Shown here: piece by piece, positions 1 to 10,927 of the stretch
Position numbering within the stretch: the first letter of the stretch is position 1
Layout: each line of letters opens with the position of its first letter
Assembly: GCA_036873135.1 (NCBI GenBank)
Contig: JAPTYO010000001.1
Coordinates: 51,778,624-51,842,623 of the forward strand
Source: Clarkia xantiana subsp. parviflora
Lineage: Eukaryota; Streptophyta; Magnoliopsida; Myrtales; Onagraceae
Length of the DNA: 64,000 nt
Direction of reading: 5' to 3'
Notes under the pieces: generated by a model
The model's input: only the letters and a program-made list of their open reading frames with translations
Told to the model about the DNA's origin: nothing
The model's database searches: none
Translations under genes and position numbers: made by a program

Positions 1-386
1 TGAATAGACAAATATATTATTGTGTTTTTTTTTATTACCTGAGATAATTTTTGTAACTTTTAAATACCTCATAATTTCAAGGTATTGCACTGTTATTTTA
101 CTCGTCTATTTAGGGTCTAATCTTCCAAAGTACCTCTAATCTTCCCATTATATTGTTTTTCTAACAAATATTAATTATTAATCAAACGATTGAAACTTAG
201 CAGAGTTATTCCATGCTCTATTGTACCCTTATCTGGTTGGGTTGCTCATCAACACTATCAAACTCTTGAACTTCGACTATTTTTAGGAAAACACCATACT
301 CTCAATTTAGGAGCAAGAGTAGGACACGAGATACGAGTACCCTCAATTTTTTTACAAGCAAACTAATATTTAATTTTGAGGAATGT

Positions 387-909
387 AATAACTAAAAAAC
401 TGTCCAAGGTTTACCCTATGTTAAAATTAGGTGTCTGAAGTTTGAAATGTTAAAATGGACTGTCCCAAGTTCCATTTTTGTTGAAATTTGGTGTCTTTGT
501 GCGTCTTTTCATCTTCATTCCATCATTTTCATCAACCTACCAAACCACTTATAATCCATCACTATTTACTTTTCACAAAATCGTCAAATTTCACCTAAAA
601 ACTGAACATTAAAAAAAAAGTTTCTAGAAGAGTGGTGCGGAGCCATTTTCCAAGGACAATAGAGCGAGATTTACTTGCCCGGATGTGACCAACTTTTTAG
701 GTTACGGTCCCGGCAAGATGACGAGAATGGAGTGTGTATGAGAGCTCGAATTTGACAGGCGGTTTCGTCGGAATTGACTTCTCTAAAGTAATCACACCGA
801 GACACCAAATTTCAACAAAAATGAAACTTGGGACAGTCCATTTTAACATTTCAAACTTCAGACACCTAATTTTAACATAGGGTAAACTTTGGACAGTTTT
901 TTAGTTATT
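387..909. mobile_element. Long-TIR foldback element (MULE-like MITE)
   Basis: The first and last roughly 110 bases are inverted copies of each other. The left arm starts AATAACTAAAAAACTGTCC near 387 and ends at a GGTGTCT word near 497; the right arm is its near-perfect reverse complement from about 799 to 909. The 300-base centre has no coding potential that I recognise. The right end extends outward as AGGGTTAATAAC, which suggests that the left end has mutated. Long arms without a protein are typical of nonautonomous Mutator-like elements. No clear target duplication is visible, so the superfamily is inferred. Confidence 0.75.
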
Positions 910-2116
910 AACCCTTTTTTTTATAAGAATGGTAAATTAATACTCTGTAAGTGATGAAACAAATTACGATGATGATTTTTTTTTTTAAGGGGTAGATTGT
1001 AATCTCAGGACATATTTGATGAATCAATTTAAAAGTAAAGAAAATCCATGACTAAAATGCTACTTCTGAGAGTTAACAAAACCAAGTTCTGTCTAACAAG
1101 CATTATAGGCGTCCAACAAATTATGCATAAATGATAAAGTTGATGGAAAAATTAGCTTTATTAAGTCTAGCTCAAGTTATTAACTACTTAAAGGAAACGG
1201 TAGCAGAAGTCTCTGGATCAAATCCTAAATAAAAATTTATGTCATATATTTCATCATCTCCAAAGACCTGAACCAAGGTAATTTATACAAGATGAACTAC
1301 CATATGCTGGAATTGTACATGAAGAACCCACTTTAATGTTTCGACGATCTGAAGTTGCAGTAGAATTTCTGCACATCGATGTTCAAAGGTAAGCACGACA
1401 TGTATTTGATTAGATTTTGGTTGAAAGAAATATATGTCCTTAAACTAAATCATATTATATTTACGTGGGCTCCAATGTCACCTACATCTAGTATTATGTA
1501 CAAAATATTATGGTATGTTAAAGTTGACATCGCTGTGCAGTTTTGAGGCTGCGATGCGCCGGTAAATTCAAGGGTTCATTTGAACAAATACGATATCAGA
1601 TTACAGCCCCATTTATAGTCACGTAATTGTGACTGAAATTAGTATCATCCATAATTTATTCAAAAATTTCGGAAAAATATAAGTTGACTTACAACTCTGT
1701 TCACTTTTGTGTAATGAAGTTTCTACACTATTTGAGTGAGTTGTAGATGTGGAGTTATAACCAATTGAAATTGACCATTCAATCTGTCAGATGGTATAAT
1801 ATTTATGGACGGACTTGTTATAAATGAGTTGTTTTTAAATGTGCAATGCCACATGGAATGGTCCCATGCTTAATTGTCTGAGCTACAAAAGGGCTAAGTT
1901 GGATCAAAAGTTGGTATCCATCTGTGGAGATTATTCCGCAAAGGTAAATCTTCAAAGCATCCATTTCAGATGAGCATCATATTTTTGGGAGAAATCGTGA
2001 TGATCACAACTTGTTCCATAAATAAAGACTAGCAATCCCTGGAGAAGAACAACTCAACAGACCTCCATGCCTCTCTTCATTGAGAATCAAATTAATAAGG
2101 TGATATCCAAATTTAA
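910..2116. other. Intergenic, no gene recognised
   Basis: AT-rich sequence with stops in all frames. It contains no recognisable protein domain, terminal repeats or RNA gene. Confidence 0.5.
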
Positions 2117-3300
2117 CTAAACAAGCACCTGAGATTGTATGATTCCAAATGTACATGTCATGTGTGTGAAATATGGGCAGGTTGAGTTGAGTAATAGCTG
2201 TAATACCGACCTGAGGTAGTATGGCGGAAAGGGTCTACACATTCCACCATCCATCAATAATAAATGAGGAAGCTGTAAGTTGCTGAAGTGAATAAGAATC
2301 CATTGTCCAGTCCTTGAGTAATCTAAAATTGAGTACCTAACGTTCTGTCTAGAAGCCACTGTAGATCGTATTAAGAAATCTCTCCCAGGCGGGGAAAGCA
2401 ATTTGTTCATTCAACCTTGAACACGGTTTGTAACTCTCTGAATAACCGCTTTCCCGTATCTCTTTTATTTTTTGCCTAGTCTATCGAAATCCCCAAATAC
2501 TTCTCTTCACTTCCCATTTCCCAAACACATAAACATATGGTAATTAGAAGCACGATCAACATTAGACACATTAGGGCTTAATCGAATACTTGTTTTGTCA
2601 AAATTAATCAGTTGACCTAACACCCTCTAATAGTTATCAAGTGCTTCCCTTAGTGTGCTCAAACTCCGTTGGGTTGCTTCAAGGAACACAACACTGTCAT
2701 CAGCGAAGAACATATGAGTAATTCGTTCAGTAATTCTCCCTAGTCGTATTCCTTTTTGAAAATTGCTTTGCCAAGCCCGTGAAAGTTTCTGGGAGAGTAT
2801 TTAGGAGACAAAGATGTATAGATAGGGTGATAGCGGATCTCCTTGACGAAGTCCCCTGGACGGCCAAAAAACTGTGTACGATTACTATTAACCATGATAG
2901 ATAATGAGGTTGAAGAAATACACTGCATAATCCACTTAATAAATATATCCGGAAACTGCATAGTAGTCATGATCTTCCTAAGGAAATTCTATTCAACCCA
3001 GTTGTATACCTTGCTCATGTCCAATTTGAGTGCCATAAGTCCAGTCTTTCTTGTGAGTCTTTGCTTGATGGAATGGATAAACTCTTGGGTCAATCATAAG
3101 TTTTTAGTAATAAGATGTCCGACAACAAATGCTCTTTTAAACGGAGAGATAAGACGATGCATAATAGGACGCAAACTGTTACAAAGAAACTTAGCAATAA
3201 CTTTATACACTGTATTGCATAAATTCATATTCCTTTAATCCTTCGTAGTCTGATGTGTCTCAGTCTTAGGAATTAACACAAAAAAAGTGTTATTGAGTTC
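2117..3300 (-). pseudogene. Decayed L1-type LINE reverse transcriptase
   Basis: Minus-strand translations in several frames resemble plant LINE ORF2. At 2970-2740 there is a reverse-transcriptase stretch (FPDIFIKWIMQCISS, then SIMVNSNRTQFF, then a degraded LRQGDPLSP-like region). Downstream at 2410-2117 a piece beginning NKLLSPPGRDFLIRSTV matches the post-RT thumb motif (LSxxGrxxLIkxV). The order is correct for a minus-strand element, but there are stops and frameshifts, no endonuclease and no 3' tail, so this is an old fragment. The extent is approximate. Confidence 0.7.
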
Positions 3301-4529
3301 CCGTCCATTTTGACGGTGGATGTTATGTGAACCATGTGACTTGCGAGGGAATGTGACCAATTTTTAAATAATACATAAATAACCTTCTGATTTCAAACCA
3401 TGTAATAACGTGTAGCAGCTCAACGCTTCATTCCTTAATTAGATGTTAGGAGTTGAAACCCACTAGTGACCATAAGAATGGAAAAATATTTATGATTAGC
3501 CTTTTATTCCTTACGAGTTGAGTCCTCTTAGGAACAACGAAAAAAAAAACTTAAGATTTCAAAAATCAGGGATCACAAGCTCTTTTATTGTTTCCTTCGT
3601 TGTCCGCCCCTTGCAATGAAAATACTACTCCAATTTATACTAACCCTAGATGTTTAGAGTTTCTAACTTAATAGGAAATAACATATTACAAAACATATCA
3701 CCAAAATATTATACAATATTCATTACCATAATATTATTACAATGTATCGTATTTATGATCTACTATATTTACCCTGGTTATGGTCGATTGGACGTAGTCC
3801 GACTCTAGTTCTCAGTTGACCTAGCCTGAGTCGAACACGAGGTCGATCCTAACTCTGAGCATGACCCGAACTAGGTCAACTGAGTCAATGATCTGAGGAA
3901 AAATTTAAGAACTAAATTATACCCAAAAAAAAAAAATTAGGAATATATTAGAGGGATTAAGTGAAAAAAAATATAAATGGATAGCTAGTTATATGCAAGT
4001 CATGTGGGTACTTAACGGAAAAATTAAATGCTCACTAATGGATACACAAAAAAAAATGTCTCAAACTTGTTGCACAAAAAATATTCAAAAAAAAATTATT
4101 GTTATATAGCTAGTTGTATTTGTATGTATTCTTTGCATTTTACTAGTTTACTTCAATAAATAAAATATAGTCATTTTAGAAAACTGTCACGTAAGGAGAG
4201 CCCGCGGAAAGAGGCCCAAGGCGGCCCGCCAAGACCGAAAGGCTTTTGGTGAGCCCTGCCCGAAAATGACTTCATCGTTTACTTCCTTCTTTCCCAATCG
4301 AGATCATCGCCGCTCTGAATTAGCTCCAGTTTGGAGATTTAGCTGGTAATAAAATTAATTGTTGAGATTGAAATCATGAAATGAGGGCTCGAAGACAGTA
4401 GTAGGTGGAGCCAGAGCTGAAATGCTTCATGGAGAAGGAGATGAATAGATTATAGATGCAGCTGGGAAGAAGCGAGTTGGATTTAGGGTTTCAGCTAAGT
4501 CCTACTCGAATCAACAATCAAAGTCCACA
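3301..4529. other. Intergenic and upstream region of the DUF971 gene
   Basis: AT-rich to about 4190, with poly-A and poly-T runs and a short GTCGA/CTGAG-rich patch at 3780-3895. From about 4195 the base composition rises, consistent with promoter and 5' UTR of the downstream gene. No ORF of note. Confidence 0.4.
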
Positions 4530-5723
4530 TGAATACAGCACGGACAGCGTTCCGGAGGATCAACACTGCGGCAGCCGCTCCCCGCCTCATCCGATTTTCT
4601 CTTAACGTTCCTACATGTGTGAGTTTTCCTTCCAACTCGATGTATTGGCAGTTTGAAATTTGGACCCTGCTTGACAAATTACCATCCAAGTTTATATTTT
4701 GAATTACCGATTTCTTTTTCCATATGGCCTTGCTTTGCTGAATTACTTTTCCGAAGGTTGCTAAGAGACATTAATCTTACTGGAGGTCTCTTATGTGTTG
4801 GTACTTTGCAGCGAAGTTTGAAATCAGGTTAATGCTTGTGTTAATCTTCATTATGTTGTCGAAGGATATGACATGACATAACAAGTAAAGAAGCATATAT
4901 TTTCATACCGCACTACAACCTATTTTACATTCATTCAATCTACATTCATTCCAATCTTCATTGAATGGATGCCAGTTTCTGCTCTGAGTGCCAGAAATGC
5001 TACTTCATATTAGAATATATACATACTTCTGGATTGGTCTGTTTGATGATAATCAGTACAATGCTTTGAGGTCAGCAACTGATAGACAGACACTGAATCT
5101 ATTAGCTTTATCTAGAATTGATCTCATATTTGCAGGTTTAAGCACAAACATTTGCAATTTAGTTATTTCTTTGATCGTATTTCAGGTGGAGGTGGAGTAT
5201 GCAAATGAAAATGTATTTGGCTTATCAGCTGAGTTTCTCAGAATACACAGCCCAGCTGTAGATGGGAAGATGAGGTCGATAGGTGGTGAAAAGGTTGTTA
5301 TATTTCTGAAATGAAAACCTTGTGTTTGTCTAAGAAAATAGTAAAATCTCCATCCATGATAGTTAAACTGTAAAAGTTGCCTCCTTTTTGCAACATTAGG
5401 TAATATTCGGGAGACGACATGTTGGAATTATGTCAGCTGAACCTGTTGGTAACTACGGAGTGAGGTACATTTTAACTTTCAAAGATAAATAAAGATTTAG
5501 AAACTGCTTAGAGGAAATATATTGCTTCAAATCCTCTGGGAAAGATGTAACAACTTTGTATGGTAATTGCAGGATAGTATTTGATGACTTGCATAAGACA
5601 GGGATCTACACATGGGACTATCTGTTTCATCTTGGAAGCAACAAGTTCTCCTTGATGAGAAATTACATTAACACCCTCAAGAAGCACGGCCTCAGTCGGG
5701 ACCCTGCTAGAAGAAAGAAATGA
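4530..5723 (+). CDS. DUF971 (GBBH-like N-terminal) domain protein, probably mitochondrial
   Basis: Four coding exons: about 4530-4618, 5186-5293, 5400-5464 and 5573-5723, giving about 137 residues. All introns have GT/AG borders and the reading phases join cleanly. Exon 1 encodes an arginine- and alanine-rich N-terminus without acidic residues (MNTARTAFRRINTAAAAPRL), which looks like a mitochondrial presequence. Exons 2-4 encode one DUF971 domain: LSAEFLRIHSPAVDGK, GRRHVGIMSAEPVGNYGVR, FDDLHKTGIYTWDYLFHLG and a basic tail ending RRKK. DUF971 is the domain found at the N-terminus of gamma-butyrobetaine hydroxylase; stand-alone copies are widespread, and in bacteria they are linked to iron-sulfur carrier proteins. 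The exact role in plants is not known. The gene appears intact. Its start is the first ATG that gives the targeting-like leader, and the start position may be off by one base. Confidence 0.85.
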
Positions 5724-6894
5724 AGACGGTTTGCAACTGTTGCCACGGTAGGATACAGAGTGTTATGAGTCGGTGTTATCAAAATCGGACCGGACATTGA
5801 CCCGACGATGGTGCCTGTTAGCGGTCCGGTCGGTTGGGGTTCGGTTGAGCCCCAACCACGGTTTGTGTACTTTAGCGTGTACTTGAACAAAGAAAAACTA
5901 CAGGTTAGCTATCACTCTCTGTCTACAATCAAACTGGTAAAGAGGGACTGGACTTACAAAAGTGTCTCGTTTTTTTGGAGGATTTTCTAAAATTCTAATA
6001 TTGAATCCTAAAATGGTGGAAATTAAAATTTAAAACACTAGTCATTAGCTTGGTGTAAACATAAAGTCTACACAATTTTTTTTCTTCCATAAATTAGGGA
6101 AATAACCAAATTAATAAATACCTTACATTTTTTTTAATAATATTTGTTAGCTCACTTATTCAAATGCATGGTCAATGTATGGCCTAAAGCGAAATTAGAA
6201 AAAGAGGATTTTCAATATAAATTACAATATTACAACATTTTATAACTAATATGTTTTGTAATTAACTAAAAACCAATATATGATGAAAGCATTTATGCAT
6301 TTTTTTTATTATTTTGTGTGTTTTGCTAAAGAACTAATTTTAATAAATCAAAGAGGAGAGCAAGCGCGACCAACGCTCACCATAGAACTGAGACGTGTTA
6401 ATGAGGAGCAAGCGCGACCGACGTGTACCATAGAAGTCCAATCGGGCGCCATATGAAACAAAGCTAAGCAAACGTAAAGCGTCCGCTTGGCTTGGGGTAA
6501 AAGATGGATATACGTCAACATCAACGGACTAACTCAATAACGAAACGATCCAACTACGAGCTAAATGGAACAAGGAATTCGACTAAGTACTCGAGGTAAA
6601 ATTACATTGCACACGCAGCCTTGGTGGAATTATCCCACTCAGGCCTTCCACCCGATCCAAACTTTGCGGATCAAATTGATCCGCACCGTCCACACCGACG
6701 TGTACATTTTTCGAAATTACCCATTTTTTGCGTCCTGGAGGCTTGTTCCCACTCGAGGTACATGAGAAGACGACTTATACGACTCAATAACGGTATTTAC
6801 GAGAAGAACGACTCAAACCTCTACATGTCAATTGACATGTAAAATCCACTGTTGTCCGAACAAGCTTATCGTAACTATTACTTCTATTTGAGAA
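5724..6894. other. 3' UTR of DUF971 gene and intergenic DNA
   Basis: The first 150 bases are probably 3' UTR. The rest is AT-rich to 6340, then mixed sequence with short ORFs lacking any recognisable domain. The stretch 6440-6890 may be the upstream part of the LTR-like segment that follows. Confidence 0.35.
6353..6436. repeat. Imperfect direct repeat, two units of about 34 bp
   Basis: The word GAGCAAGCGCGACC followed by CATAGAA occurs at 6353-6387 and again at 6403-6436, about 50 bases apart. No function is evident. Confidence 0.55.
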
Positions 6895-7095
6895 TAAGAG
6901 CTCAAAACTATATAAATAATCGATTATACTCTTCATTCAAAGTTAATTATCCTCTCTCTCCACACTCATCTCTCTACATTCAGACACTAACTTAAGCATT
7001 AAAGTGGGTTTATTGGACCACGGCCAGATTACCCCTTCTTGCAAGGCTACGTAAGAAGAAAGAGGGAGCGAACATAGGAGTTGAAAAGCACGATC
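6895..7095 (+). mobile_element. LTR-like promoter segment (gypsy Tat-type), remnant
   Basis: A TATA-like CTATAAATAAT near 6910 is followed by a CT-rich leader and then CTAACTTAAGCATTAAAGTGGG. This resembles the transcription-start and R region of gypsy Tat-type LTRs (TATA box, ACTTAAGCATCGGAG-like motif, then CGGCCAGACCACCCCTT-like sequence). LTR borders, primer site and coding region are not visible, so it is probably a solo or truncated LTR. Confidence 0.4.
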
Positions 7096-7229
7096 CATCA
7101 ATACTGTATTTTGATACAACATTTTTTTTTTTTACAATTTTAGGTGCAGCATGTTTAAGGCAGGTTATTGTTTGGCGCATCTCCTAGTGAGATGTTGATT
7201 TTTCTCTTGAATATTATTATTATTATATA

Positions 7230-7821
7230 GGGAATAAAACCTAAAAACTGTTCAGTTTTAACAAATATGTTAGTTTGGTGTCTGACGTTGAAATTCAATG
7301 TCCAATTTTCATATGTGTTGCTATTTGGTGTCTCCGTTAAAATTTGGGGTTAAGCTGAACGGAATCTGGTTACGTGATGGTCACGTGAGTGGTCAATTTT
7401 TAAAATTCCAAAAATACCCCCTAACCAGAATTAGGGTTCCGGCCGATTCCGACCAAACCCATCTCGATTCCGACCGATTACGGCCAATTCCGGCCGATTC
7501 CCGGCCGATTACGGCCTATTCCGGCCAATTTAGGGTTAAGCAGCTTCGATTTAGGATCTAGAGTTCCGGCCGATTCCAACCGATAGGAGGTGGGTGGCCG
7601 TAGTCGGGAGTGGGTGGACGGAGTCGGGTGGGTGACCGGAATCGAAGGATTTAAAAAAAAAAGGACAAAATAGTCTTTTCAATGCAATCTGTTAAATTTA
7701 ACCCAAATCTAACAGAAAATCAAATAGCAACAATATAAAAAATTGGGACACCAAATATCAACAGTTTAAATTGAGACACCAAACTGACACTCACGTCAAG
7801 ACATTTTTATGTTCTATTCCC
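7230..7821. mobile_element. Long-TIR foldback element (MULE-like), second family
   Basis: The ends are inverted: GGGAATAAAACCTAAAAA on the left and its imperfect complement ending TCTATTCCC on the right. The arms carry GGTGTCT words in the same spacing style as the element at 387-909. Flanking 9-mers are TATTATATA (7221-7229) and TAGTATGTA (7822-7830), matching at 7 of 9 positions, which fits the 9-bp duplication of Mutator-like elements. The core (7430-7640) is GC-rich and made of CCGGCCGATTCC-like words, then GGGTGG words. The 87-aa ORF inside it is low-complexity, not a gene. Confidence 0.65.
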
Positions 7822-7830
7822 TAGTATGTA

Positions 7831-8149
7831 AGAAAACTGAATTCTTTATTTTGCTTTACATTCTTTTTCCTTTAACTAAAAACTTGACTTCTCTCCGGTC
7901 AAGAATTTTTCCAGCGGCTACCTCCAGACACCAGTGTATATCTGTCCAGAAGTGTAAATTTGTGTTTTAATTCGAATACAAGAAATTTAAGAGCAGGTGA
8001 TTCATCATGACTAATCTTTTTGGCAAAAAAAAAATCATGGCCAATCTTTGTAAGCTCATAAAATTGCCTCATTTATTCCTCATACCGGTCGAGTTATGAG
8101 TGTTATACTTGCTATTACCTTACTCTGCAAAATCCTCTGTTTTGTAATA
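7831..8149. other. Intergenic, nothing recognised
   Basis: Short AT-rich spacer without ORFs, terminal repeats or RNA-like structure that I can support. Confidence 0.4.
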
Positions 8150-8486
8150 CCTCATCTCTGTTGGATCCGATCTCCCGTGGATAGTTTGAGTTCGATCTTC
8201 AGCGCGTACTGACTTGCACGAAGAGACAAACCGAGATTTGTCCTGAAGATCCTCTAAATTTAAGTCGGTCCTCAAAATATAGAATCTAAGAACCGAGTAA
8301 TGTAGTTAAAATATATCAGAATGTGTAAAAAATGAGAGAAGAGATGCGTTCGTATTTATAGGGGAAAGACAAGTAAGATAACTGACTTATACTTTATTGA
8401 TACACCGGCTATCCACGTATGGAAAGTTGACCATCATCAATATATACCTATTGGGAAAGATCATTAATTTCTCATGGAGTCATTGA
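8150..8486 (-). mobile_element. Possible minus-strand LTR remnant (gypsy Tat-type)
   Basis: Read on the minus strand, CCCCTATAAATACG (near 8355-8370) is a TATA box, followed after about 70-110 bases by a GACTTAAATTTAGAG-like word. This is the layout of Tat-type LTR promoters. No borders, primer site or coding region were found. Confidence 0.35.
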
Positions 8487-8494
8487 ATGCCCCG

Positions 8495-9509
8495 TAGGGG
8501 TGGCAACGGGTCATGTGTGCCCGTTGACCCGCGGGTACACTAATTTCGCTAGGGCTGACAATTTGTGACACGACACGATAGCACGACACGAACACGCACG
8601 GAAAAAACCGTGTTCGTGCTAGCATATAGTAGAACGGTAACACGATAGCACGAACACGATTAACACGATATAACTTCCGTGTCGTGTTCGTGTTTGAGTA
8701 TCATAACACGACACGCACGATAGCACGATAAAGTTGTGCTACTAAGACTAATTCTTAATTATTTTTTAAACAAACCTTATTTATTACTTTTAAAAACTTC
8801 AGTTAGTGATTTAATTTTTAGTATTTTATACTCTATATTATTAACTTATGAATATTGACATACTAATCATAGTTTTCTTCATATATAAAGTTTATTATTT
8901 TGTTTTTTTTGCTTAAAGATCTCGTTTCGGGATGTACAACTATATATCCTTACACAACACGATAGCACGACACGAACACGCACGAAAATATCCGTGCCGT
9001 GTTCGTGTTTGTAAAACGTGGCACGATAAGCTTACCGTGCGTGTTCGTGTTCAGTAAGTTTAGCACGACACGATTATTGACACGCACGATAGCACGCACG
9101 ATAACACGAATTGCCACCCCTAAATTTCGCCACGCGACCCGTGGGACAGGTTTGGGTTTAGGTTCGCGGAGCCCCGCCGACCCGCCCTGCCCCACGTATA
9201 TATTTAACATATGTATATTACATAAAACTATATAGGTAACATAACAAATAGTCAAAATAAAAAAGTTTTAATGAGTTTGTTTTTTTATATTTTGATTTTG
9301 AGTTAAATTAGTGATTCGAATTTGGAGTTTTTTTTATTCGAATTTGGATACGGTGAACATAGAATTTAGAATTTAGAGTTTGTAATAGTAAATTATGTCA
9401 CATGTGGAGCGACCCGCCCCGCCCCGCGAGATGTATGAGACGGGTACAGGTCGACCATCTCGACCCGCGGGGCTCCGCGACTGGTGATACCCACCCGTTG
9501 ACACCCCTA
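8495..9509. mobile_element. hAT-like MITE (outer, interrupted)
   Basis: The left end is TAGGGGTGGCAACGGGTCA and the right end, read inward, is TAGGGGTGTCAACGGGTGG. Flanking 8-mers are ATGCCCCG (8487-8494) and ATGACCCG (9510-9517), 7 of 8 matching, as expected for an old hAT insertion. Subterminal regions are rich in GACCCGC/GCGGGTC words. Without the nested insertion it would be about 430 bp. It has no transposase. Confidence 0.85.
8550..9122. mobile_element. hAT-like MITE (inner, nested)
   Basis: The ends are TAGGGCTGACAATTTGTG and, inward from the right, TAGGGGTGGCAATTCGTG. A perfect 8-bp target duplication AATTTCGC lies at 8542-8549 and 9123-9130. Both subterminal regions carry many copies of CACGACACGA/TAGCACGA words, while the centre is AT-rich. 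It is noncoding and inserted into the outer MITE, so it is younger. Confidence 0.92.
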
Positions 9510-9652
9510 ATGACCCGTTATTCCTGGAATGAATCAGACCTCTTATTGAGTAAAAAATGGGAATACCTTATTAAGGAATGAGAATCTAACATGATTTATC
9601 GGGTAGGAAGGTCGTTCTTTCCTATTTAGGGGAAGGACCGACTTTCCTATTT

Positions 9653-9765
9653 TGGAGAGGGTTCGACCCCTTCTCCTTTGGAGAGGAGTCGACATCCTCT
9701 TCCTTGGAGAGGGGTCGACGCCTCTCTTTGGAGAGGGTCTGCTGGGTCGACGTCGACCCTTCTCC
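9653..9765. repeat. Degenerate minisatellite, about 24-27 bp unit
   Basis: The word TTTGGAGAGG followed by (G/A)GTCGAC and a CT-rich spacer recurs at least four times. Overlapping ORFs here come from the repeat and are not treated as genes. Confidence 0.65.
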
Positions 9766-9978
9766 ATGGGAGATGGGTCATTCCCTTCCTCTTGGGAGTC
9801 GACTATTTCTCTTGTTGGGACAAGAAATCGTCGATTTACTCTTTTGGAACAGTTTGTCAACTAATTTAATGTAAAATGATTTTTTGGCGATTTGTATGTC
9901 CGTCTTGAGTCGGATGAAGGCGATTGTTCACACCATTCTTAGACCATTATTTATCAATCTCCCACATCAATACCCAAA

Positions 9979-10219
9979 CCCTAAAGGTATTTTTGGTCTC
10001 ATATGTTTAACCGTTTTTTGCTTTGGTACCATATGTTTTTTTCGTATACTTTTGGTACAAACGTTTAAACTTTGTATACTGTCAGTCCATCCGTTAGTTT
10101 TGGCCGTTACATGACATGTACAAGTTACGCGACCCTCCCAAAATTTTTGATTTTGTTTAATTTAGTCCCTCTAATACATCCCTAACTTTTTTTGTTCAAT
10201 TTAGTCCTAAAATTTCAAA
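9979..10219 (+). repeat. Single arm of a foldback-type repeat
   Basis: Starts CCCTAAAGGTATTTTTGG and contains TTTGGTAC, CCGTTAGTTTTGGCCGTTA, ATGACATGTACAAGTTACG, TTTAATTTAGTCC and CAATTTAGTCC in order. The same ordered words occur in inverse orientation at 60741-61000. No opposite arm is visible nearby, so this is one arm of a long-TIR element or a truncated copy. Confidence 0.6.
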
Positions 10220-10927
10220 AATCGAATCCTTTACCCAATAAGAATACAACACAAAATAACACATCTCAAACGTGTTTGCATAAAAAATATGTAAAAAAAT
10301 TATTATATTAAAAGACGAAATAACTTAAATACATTGTATAAAATACCTATTAACCTCGATTAATTAATACATGTCTCTGAGTTTTCTTGCTGATAATTGG
10401 GGACCGATGTAACTAATTCCACAGAAATTCAGCTGGAAAGACCGCTCACAATCACATGATGGCCGATCTCTTCTCTTCTATTTTGTTTACTACTTCCTTC
10501 CCCAAATGTATAATTATTCGATCGTTCCTTACATTTTTATCATTCTTTATCATCAATCTAAGTTGCAGTGAAGTGTAAAGTTGGTTAGATTAACTTTGAA
10601 AGTGAATTACTATATTTTGTAAAAAGTTCAAATCTCACAAAGGCAGAATTATCATCTAACAAACTTGCTTGTTTCTTTAGGTAACCCAATAATAATACTA
10701 ATAAGAAAACAAAGTACGCAATTTATATAAGTTGAGCTAACGTGAGATATGGTGGCTCCTGTCCTGTGTTAGACCACCTTATCAAGAACCGCCATTCGTT
10801 GAGAACCGTTCCTGGGTACAGGCAACACATGGCATTTTGTCGGAAATGACGATAAGACTTTCTTCTATAAGAATACAACCTTCACTTCTCAGTAGCAGCA
10901 GCAGAAAGTGAAACTAATTTAAGAAAA
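10220..10927. other. Upstream region of the GDSL gene
   Basis: AT-rich to about 10730, then a more mixed stretch up to the ATG, probably promoter and 5' UTR. I could not assign a single convincing TATA box. Confidence 0.4.

Noticed and set aside
1..386. Gene or exon at the start of the window
   Set aside because: No ORF, splice pattern or domain; AT-rich spacer only.
8950..9255. ORFs of 78 and 101 aa
   Set aside because: They run across the subterminal repeats and border of the nested MITEs.
9543..9869. Overlapping ORFs of 63-105 aa on both strands
   Set aside because: Produced by the GTCGAC/GGAGAGG minisatellite; no domain and mutual overlap.
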